From NCBI GenBank assembly GCA_035577545.1, contig DATLVI010000041.1, positions 62,001 through 126,000 on the forward strand: a DNA stretch of 64,000 nt. Reading direction: 5' to 3'. Positions 58,784 to 64,000 of this stretch are shown in pieces. This stretch comes from Verrucomicrobiia bacterium. GTDB lineage: Bacteria > Verrucomicrobiota > Verrucomicrobiia > Palsa-1439. Numbering within the stretch: the first letter of the stretch is position 1; each line of letters begins with the position of its first letter. Below the pieces are notes generated by a model, which saw nothing but the letters and a program-made list of their open reading frames with translations, searched no databases and had not been told where the DNA came from. Made by a program: the position numbers and the translations under genes.

Positions 58784-60853
58784 ATGATTCAAGCGAAGGA
58801 AGATTCGTATCTCCAATTAGATGAGCGTCTCGAAGGGGCCATTGCCGGGGCGCAGGATTGGCTGTTGGATCAGCAGGCTCAGGATGGCCACTGGTGCGCC
58901 GAGCTGGAAGGCGACACCATCCTGGAGTCGGAGTACCTCTTTTACCTGCATTTCGTTGATAAACTCGACCCGGTTACCCTCCGCAAGGTAGCCAATTACG
59001 TCCGCTCCAAGGCCCTTGCAGATGGTGGCTGGTCCATCTATCCCGATGGCCCGATGGAGTTAAGCGCTTCCGTCAAGGGTTACCTCGCCCTTAAAATGGC
59101 GGGCGATTCCGTGTATGCCCCGCACATGATCAAGACCCGCGACGCGATTCTCGCGGCCGGCGGGATGACCCGCTGTAACACCTTCACAAAGATCGCCCTG
59201 GCCATGATCGGTCTGTACCCATGGGGCGGCTGCCCGGCGATTCCGCCGGAACTGATTCTTTTGCCGAAGTGGTTCAGTTTTAGCATTTACAACATGTCCT
59301 CATGGTCGCGGGCGATGCTCGTGCCGCTATCCATCATCCGCTCATGCGAACCGATCAAACCTCTTCCCCGTGAATGGCAGCTCGATGAACTGTGGGTCGG
59401 CGGCCGCGAAAAAGCCGACATCCGCCTGGCGCGCGACGAACGCACCTGCACCTGGCACAATTTCTTCCTGTTGGTTGACCACCTACTGAAATTTGTCCAC
59501 CGCCATCATCCCATGCCGTTCGTACGGCGCTTCGCGCTGCGCAAGGCGGAACGCTGGGTGATCGAGCACGGCCGGACGCCCGGCGGTCTGGGCGCGATTT
59601 TCCCCGCGATGGCCAACTACGTCATGTCATTGCGCGTGCTGGGTTACAGCAACGAAAGCTACCTCGTCGTGCACGGCATCCGCGAGATGGAAAAACTCGA
59701 AATCGAGGAAGGCGACACACTTCGGCTGCAGCCCTGCTTTTCCCCGGTGTGGGACACCGCCATCAGTGTCAACGCCCTCCACGAGTCCGGCCTGTCGGCC
59801 GACCACGCCGCGCTTCAATCCGCCACCCGTTGGCTGCTCGACAAGGAAGTGCGTCGCCCCGGCGACTGGCGCGTGAAACATTCCGAGAGCCATCGCTACA
59901 CCGAACCGAACAAGCCCGTCGGCGCGTGGTTTTTCGAGTACGACAACGAGTTTTATCCCGATGTTGACGACACCGCCATGGTCCTGATGGCGTTGAATCG
60001 CGTCAGCACGGAATTTGATCGCGAGAAATTCGCCGCCATCCGTCGTGGTACCCGCTGGGTCCTCGGGATGCAGGGCAAGGACGGTGGCTGGGCGAGTTTC
60101 GACAAGGACAACGACAAGTGGCTCTTCACCCAGGTGCCCTTCGCCGACCACAATGCCATGATCGATTCGAGCACCGCGGACATCACCGCCCGCGTGTTGG
60201 AATGTCTGGGCCATTTCGGATTTACGATGGAAGACGAGTGCGTCCAGAAGGCCATTCGCTTCCTCAAGCGTGACCAATGCGCGGACGGCTCCTGGTTCGG
60301 CCGCTGGGGCACGAATTACATCTACGGGACGTGGCAGGTGCTGCGCGGCCTGCGCCTGATCGGTGAAGACATGCGCCTGCCATACGTGCGCCGCGCTGTG
60401 GCCTGGCTGAAGACGTCCCAAAACGCCGACGGCGGCTGGGGCGAGTCGTTGCGCAGCTACGACGACACGCAGTTCAAAGGCATCGGCAAGAGTACGGCCT
60501 CGCAAACGGCCTGGGCGATCATGGGTCTGATTTCCGCGGACGAAGTCAACTCGCCGGAACTCGCCCGCGGCATCACCTACCTCCTCAACCAACAGGAACT
60601 CGACGGTGGGTGGGATGAGGAATTGTTCACGGGCACCGGTTTCCCCCGCGTGTTCTATCTGCGTTATCACTACTACCGTCATTATTTCCCGCTCATGGCG
60701 TTGGGGATGTATGCGCGCAATTTGATGCAGGGCTTCCCGCCCGTGCCGCGCGAACAGGAAAAATCACGCGTTATCCAATTGTTCTACAAGCAACCGCGCA
60801 TTCTTAGAAAAGTGGCGCGCCTGCGCGCGTTGGCGCATCTGACCGAAGTCTGA
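58784..60853 (+). CDS. shc: Squalene-hopene cyclase
   Basis: 689 residues. The catalytic DVDDTA is at 393-398, and several QW motifs ('QDGHWCAEL', 'QGKDGGWASFD', 'QNADGGWGES', 'QELDGGWDE') mark the family. It cyclises squalene to hopene/diplopterol at the inner membrane, the first committed step of hopanoid synthesis. The ATG at 58784 is the only in-frame start near; AGGAGG at 58764-58769 is 14 bases away, farther than usual. hpnH and hpnG follow directly. Confidence 0.95.
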   Translation: MIQAKEDSYLQLDERLEGAIAGAQDWLLDQQAQDGHWCAELEGDTILESEYLFYLHFVDKLDPVTLRKVANYVRSKALADGGWSIYPDGPMELSASVKGYLALKMAGDSVYAPHMIKTRDAILAAGGMTRCNTFTKIALAMIGLYPWGGCPAIPPELILLPKWFSFSIYNMSSWSRAMLVPLSIIRSCEPIKPLPREWQLDELWVGGREKADIRLARDERTCTWHNFFLLVDHLLKFVHRHHPMPFVRRFALRKAERWVIEHGRTPGGLGAIFPAMANYVMSLRVLGYSNESYLVVHGIREMEKLEIEEGDTLRLQPCFSPVWDTAISVNALHESGLSADHAALQSATRWLLDKEVRRPGDWRVKHSESHRYTEPNKPVGAWFFEYDNEFYPDVDDTAMVLMALNRVSTEFDREKFAAIRRGTRWVLGMQGKDGGWASFDKDNDKWLFTQVPFADHNAMIDSSTADITARVLECLGHFGFTMEDECVQKAIRFLKRDQCADGSWFGRWGTNYIYGTWQVLRGLRLIGEDMRLPYVRRAVAWLKTSQNADGGWGESLRSYDDTQFKGIGKSTASQTAWAIMGLISADEVNSPELARGITYLLNQQELDGGWDEELFTGTGFPRVFYLRYHYYRHYFPLMALGMYARNLMQGFPPVPREQEKSRVIQLFYKQPRILRKVARLRALAHLTEV

Positions 60854-60881
60854 AAAATTTTGAACCCAGGAGAAGCTTAAA

Positions 60882-62240
60882 ATGAGATTCCCATTTACAT
60901 TGTCGGCGAAAATTGCCCGGCACATCATCACCAACAAAATCAAAAAGACCGGCAAATTCGCCCTCGTGCTCCAACTCGAGCCGTTGCATACCTGCAACCT
61001 CACCTGCACCGGCTGCGGCCGTATTCGCGAATACTCCACCAATCTCAAGGACATGATGAGCCTCGAAGAGTGCCTCGGCTCCGCCACCGAGTGCAACGCG
61101 CCGATGGTCTCCATTTGCGGCGGCGAACCGCTCATCTACCCGAAGATCGAGGAACTCGTTGACGGCCTGCTCGACCAGGGCCGCATCGTTTATGTCTGCA
61201 CGAACGGCATGTTCATGCGCAAAAAGATGCGTGATCACCTCGCCCGCACGTACACCCCGGCAATCGAGCCCAGGCTAAAGGCGCTGCTGGCGCAGGAACT
61301 CATCACGGACAAGGAAGCCACCGAAATCCGCAAGGGCAAGAATGACGGCCGCCCGGGTATCAAGCCTTCGAAATGGATGTATTGGAACGTCCACATCGAC
61401 GGTCTCGAATACATCCACGATCTCATCGTCGAACGGGAAGGCGTCTTCAAGGAATGCATCGAAGCCATCAAGATGGCCAAAATTCTCGGCTATCAGGTCG
61501 CCACGAACTGCACGGTCTACAAAGAGACCGACATGGATGAGATCGAGAAGATGTTCGACTTCCTCTCGGCCCTCGGCGTCGACGGGCATACCATCACCCC
61601 GGGCTACGAGTACGATGCCGCCAAGAAAGACATGATCAAGCGCCTCAACAAGCAGCCCGAGGACTTCTTCCTCACTCGCAAGCTGACCCGCGAGAAGTTC
61701 AAGAAAGTCGTGGAGTGGGGCCAGAAATACACCTTCTTCGGTTCGCCGATTTATCTCGAGTTCCTCGCTGGCAAGCGCGACCTGCATTGCACCGCGTGGG
61801 CCATCCCGACCCGTAACGTCAAAGGCTGGAAGGCCCCCTGCTATCTCATGACCGATGGCCATTACGAAGGCTACCAGGAAATGCTCACCAAGGTCGATTG
61901 GGACAAATACGGCGTCTTTGACGGCGTTGCCCGCGACCCGCGCTGCGAGAATTGCATGACGCACTGCGGTTACGAGCCCACGCCCTCTCTCGGCATCGAT
62001 ACCCAACGCGGTGATACCTGGAAGCTCATCCGCTACAACTTCGGCGCGAAACCGCAGCCGATCGCCGCGGGTTCCCAGGTGGATGCCTATAACGGCGTTA
62101 CCACCGGCCGGGGCCACCTCACCGGCAAGCGCGATTCCGTGCAATCCAACATCCGTCAGGTGCTCGCGGACAAGGAAGTCAATGCTGCCGTCGCCGCGAC
62201 GACCCATGACCATGGTCACGGTGACGACTGCTGCAGCTAG
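60882..62240 (+). CDS. hpnH: HpnH, adenosylhopane synthase (radical SAM)
   Basis: 452 residues. Cys38, Cys42 and Cys45 in 'HTCNLTCTGCGRIREY' bind the [4Fe-4S] cluster. HpnH joins the 5'-deoxyadenosyl radical to diploptene to give adenosylhopane. 'MVSICGGEPLIYP' and 'NVHIDGLEY' are typical. It is longer than usual (about 330-390): an insert of ~30 residues precedes 'PSKWMYWNVHIDG', and the C-terminus carries a tail ending 'THDHGHGDDCCS', with further Cys at 'CENCMTHCGYEP'. AGGAG lies nine bases before the ATG. It is 28 bases after shc. Confidence 0.93.
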   Translation: MRFPFTLSAKIARHIITNKIKKTGKFALVLQLEPLHTCNLTCTGCGRIREYSTNLKDMMSLEECLGSATECNAPMVSICGGEPLIYPKIEELVDGLLDQGRIVYVCTNGMFMRKKMRDHLARTYTPAIEPRLKALLAQELITDKEATEIRKGKNDGRPGIKPSKWMYWNVHIDGLEYIHDLIVEREGVFKECIEAIKMAKILGYQVATNCTVYKETDMDEIEKMFDFLSALGVDGHTITPGYEYDAAKKDMIKRLNKQPEDFFLTRKLTREKFKKVVEWGQKYTFFGSPIYLEFLAGKRDLHCTAWAIPTRNVKGWKAPCYLMTDGHYEGYQEMLTKVDWDKYGVFDGVARDPRCENCMTHCGYEPTPSLGIDTQRGDTWKLIRYNFGAKPQPIAAGSQVDAYNGVTTGRGHLTGKRDSVQSNIRQVLADKEVNAAVAATTHDHGHGDDCCS

Positions 62241-62279
62241 GGTGGCTGTCGCGGCGCTTTTGCTGGGGCGCCGAGAACC

Positions 62280-63056
62280 ATGATCGCCATCCTTGTTGCC
62301 GTTCGCCAGGAGTTGAAGCCCATCCTGCGCCGCGCCGACGCCGACCACGTCGTCCGCCAGGAACATCTCGATTTCCACGAGGGCACGCTCGGCGGTCAAC
62401 CGGTCGCCCTGCTCGCTCTCGGCATCGGCAAGGAATGCGCCCGCATCGCTGCCGAGATGACCATCCACTGCTACCGACCGGATCTGGTTATCAGTTCCGG
62501 CTTTGGAGGCGGACTTCAGCCGGACGTGCATGCCGGTGACGTTGTTGTTGGCACCGAGATTCTCGAGCTTCGCAAAGATCAGGGGACACGGATTACGTGG
62601 GACTCAACTCACAAACCCCTCCACCCAGATCGCATCCACGGCGACGATACACCGGGACTGCGCGTCCACTACGGGAAAATCATGACGACCGATGAGATGG
62701 TCTTGCGGGCGGAAAACAAGGCGCGGATCGGCAAAGCCACCGGTGCTCTCGCTGTCGACATGGAAACCAGCGCCGTTGCCTCCGTCTGCGCGGCGCGCAA
62801 GACGGATTTTCTCGCCGTCCGCTGCATCACCGACAACGTCGATGAAAACCTGCCCGACGAGTTCAACGATTTCTTCGTGCTCGGCCAGTTGCGCGCAAAG
62901 CGGGTGATTTCCAGTTGCGCGCGCGACCCGCGCGTGCTCGCCGATCTCGCCCGTCTCGGCTATCGCGCCAAGCTCTCCGGCGACAAGCTCGCGCGCTTCC
63001 TCCAGGCCGCCGTGGAACAGCTACACCATCCAGCCCTGGCAGCGCGCAACACGTAG
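62280..63056 (+). CDS. hpnG: HpnG, hopanoid-associated nucleoside phosphorylase
   Basis: 258 residues of the purine nucleoside phosphorylase superfamily: 'VAVRQELKPIL', 'LGIGKECARIAAEM', 'LVISSGFGGGLQPDVHAGDVVV' and 'AVDMETSAVASVCA' (the MET ribose-binding motif). In hopanoid clusters HpnG removes adenine from adenosylhopane to yield ribosylhopane, the next step after HpnH. Its position 39 bases after hpnH supports this over general MTA/SAH nucleosidase activity. Confidence 0.9.
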   Translation: MIAILVAVRQELKPILRRADADHVVRQEHLDFHEGTLGGQPVALLALGIGKECARIAAEMTIHCYRPDLVISSGFGGGLQPDVHAGDVVVGTEILELRKDQGTRITWDSTHKPLHPDRIHGDDTPGLRVHYGKIMTTDEMVLRAENKARIGKATGALAVDMETSAVASVCAARKTDFLAVRCITDNVDENLPDEFNDFFVLGQLRAKRVISSCARDPRVLADLARLGYRAKLSGDKLARFLQAAVEQLHHPALAARNT

Positions 63057-63075
63057 CCACGGTTGGCGCTCACTC

Positions 63076-63957
63076 TCAAACACGCTCTGACTCGGCCGTA
63101 TCCCATTTCGCCTCGATGTCACGGAGCGCTTTCGCAACGGGGGAACTAACCAGCAGTCGGTTCATGAATGTTTCCGTTTTCACGACGCCCGCTTTCGTGA
63201 CCTCGGGCGTGTCCGTCACGATCTTCGCCGTCAGGGTGTGCAATTCGTGGCACTTCGGGCAACTGTGTAACTGGAGCCGCAACCATTCCTTGGCACTGGC
63301 CGGTGGCGGACGAAACTGCAAAATATAACCCAGGTCGTGTGCTTCCAGGCGTCGCTTGAATTCCGCGGTGTCCATCAGTGCCACCTTCAAACCACCGCTA
63401 CGCTCACACCAGCACTGGCAACGTTCGCAGCACGGGTCGTCGGTCGCCATCGACACGATGATATACAGGGCAAAGCCAATGATCACGATCGCCTCTGCCA
63501 GCCAAATGCCCCAGAGCACTATTCCAGTTGGTGTGGAATTATCGATCGTCCACAGACCGTCTTGGTTGATCGTACGAACCACTCCCCACACAACACGCGG
63601 CTGGAAAAACACATTCCATGGTTTCACGCTGTAATCCGCATGCCGCAGTAAGACCCATGACCAGGTAACCCATCCCGTGTACCAAGCGATCATCGTCACG
63701 ACTGCGCCCCCGGTCACGACCAACGTCCGGTTGCGCAGCAACACCCACCGTAGCCAGTAACCGGTAAAAACTCCGAGCAGCCCACTGAAACCGACCGCCA
63801 CCAGGAACACCGCCATGTGTCCGGCGTACGGAACGTAAAGGATTGCCCATCCGTAACCGGCTCCCAGTAAAACCGCTGTCAGCAGGCTGCCGAGAATTGC
63901 CGCTATGGTGCGGGAAACCGGCAGGTTGCCACCGGGTTGGTAGTACTGCCGGCTCAT
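63076..63957 (-). CDS. Membrane protein with cytoplasmic cysteine clusters
   Basis: 293 residues. About four helices (near 17-38, 44-66, 79-101, 146-170) are followed by 'DPCCERCQCWCERSGG' and 'LHSCPKCHELHTL', two cysteine/histidine clusters that could bind zinc. The C-terminal ~120 residues are soluble. I do not recognise the family. It overlaps the end of an upstream gene by ATGA and converges with hpnG. Confidence 0.72.
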   Translation of the reverse strand: MSRQYYQPGGNLPVSRTIAAILGSLLTAVLLGAGYGWAILYVPYAGHMAVFLVAVGFSGLLGVFTGYWLRWVLLRNRTLVVTGGAVVTMIAWYTGWVTWSWVLLRHADYSVKPWNVFFQPRVVWGVVRTINQDGLWTIDNSTPTGIVLWGIWLAEAIVIIGFALYIIVSMATDDPCCERCQCWCERSGGLKVALMDTAEFKRRLEAHDLGYILQFRPPPASAKEWLRLQLHSCPKCHELHTLTAKIVTDTPEVTKAGVVKTETFMNRLLVSSPVAKALRDIEAKWDTAESERV

Positions 63958-64000
63958 ACCTTCCAGCCCTTGCGGCGCGCGACCTCCAGTAGCGCTGGCA
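63954..64000 (-). CDS. Partial upstream gene, C-terminal end
   Basis: The - strand frame reading 'LLEVARRKGWKV' then TGA at 63956-63954 overlaps the ATG of the membrane protein as ATGA. Only the last 15 codons are in the window; the rest is outside. The identity is unknown. Confidence 0.4.
   Translation of the reverse strand, partial: PALLEVARRKGWKV

Overview
The window looks like the chromosome of a Verrucomicrobiota bacterium, most likely of the Pedosphaera/Limisphaera type (old subdivision 3). The signs are four PEP-CTERM proteins, a 2,398-residue protein built of autotransporter-associated beta-strand repeats, a prepilin-like protein with the DGH tail of this phylum, a shared C-terminal module ending in (F/Y)YR, hopanoid genes, and a verrucomicrobial-style omega subunit. 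The assignment rests on gene content read by eye; no search was run. The sequence is moderately GC-rich, and housekeeping genes are packed with 4-base start/stop overlaps.

Layout. 1-8.8 kb (+): the cell-elongation pair PBP2 (partial)-RodA, RNase G, an S41 protein that has lost its catalytic Ser and Lys, a TPR protein, LarB, LarC, a Trm112-like protein and a GT2 glycosyltransferase. 8.8-10.2 kb: a PGPGW-type membrane protein, a Rieske protein and Fe/Mn superoxide dismutase. 10.2-14.5 kb (-): a five-gene operon for a MacB/Lol-like ABC exporter (ATPase, two permeases, membrane-fusion protein) ending in a KTSC protein. 14.6-21.5 kb: a DMT transporter, two exported unknowns, a PEP-CTERM protein with a putative cysteine-peptidase core, a repeat-rich secreted protein, topoisomerase IB and a C-type-lectin PEP-CTERM protein. 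21.7-26.7 kb: an SDR, a HAD nucleotidase, prolyl oligopeptidase, RpoZ and two small basic proteins.

26.7-28.4 kb is a repeat-rich, nearly gene-free stretch that holds the relic of a duplicated HAD gene. Adenosine deaminase and a TGS/uridine-kinase-like protein follow, then a tRNA 3' remnant. 32-46 kb is the most distinctive region: a prepilin-like protein, the giant repeat protein, a secreted glycoside hydrolase family 2 enzyme, a PEP-CTERM protein and a LacI-type regulator. Two identical 17-base sites with inverted arms lie upstream of the giant gene and in the regulator/PEP-CTERM divergent region. This reads as a LacI-controlled surface and carbohydrate locus.

46-50 kb: tRNA-Leu(CAG), an exported protein with LTxxQ motifs, an ECF-type sigma factor fused to a multi-pass membrane domain, and an exported unknown; then another repeat-rich gap whose repeats match those at 27-28 kb. 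50-56 kb: a PEP-CTERM protein, an exported beta-carbonic anhydrase, and a run of envelope/stress proteins (LEA-like, triple BON, Lmo0937-like, DUF3185-like). 56-64 kb: an iron-sulfur XPD/DinG-type helicase with a nuclease-like N-terminus, the hopanoid genes shc-hpnH-hpnG, and a membrane protein with cysteine clusters.

No CRISPR array, rRNA, prophage or complete insertion sequence was seen.
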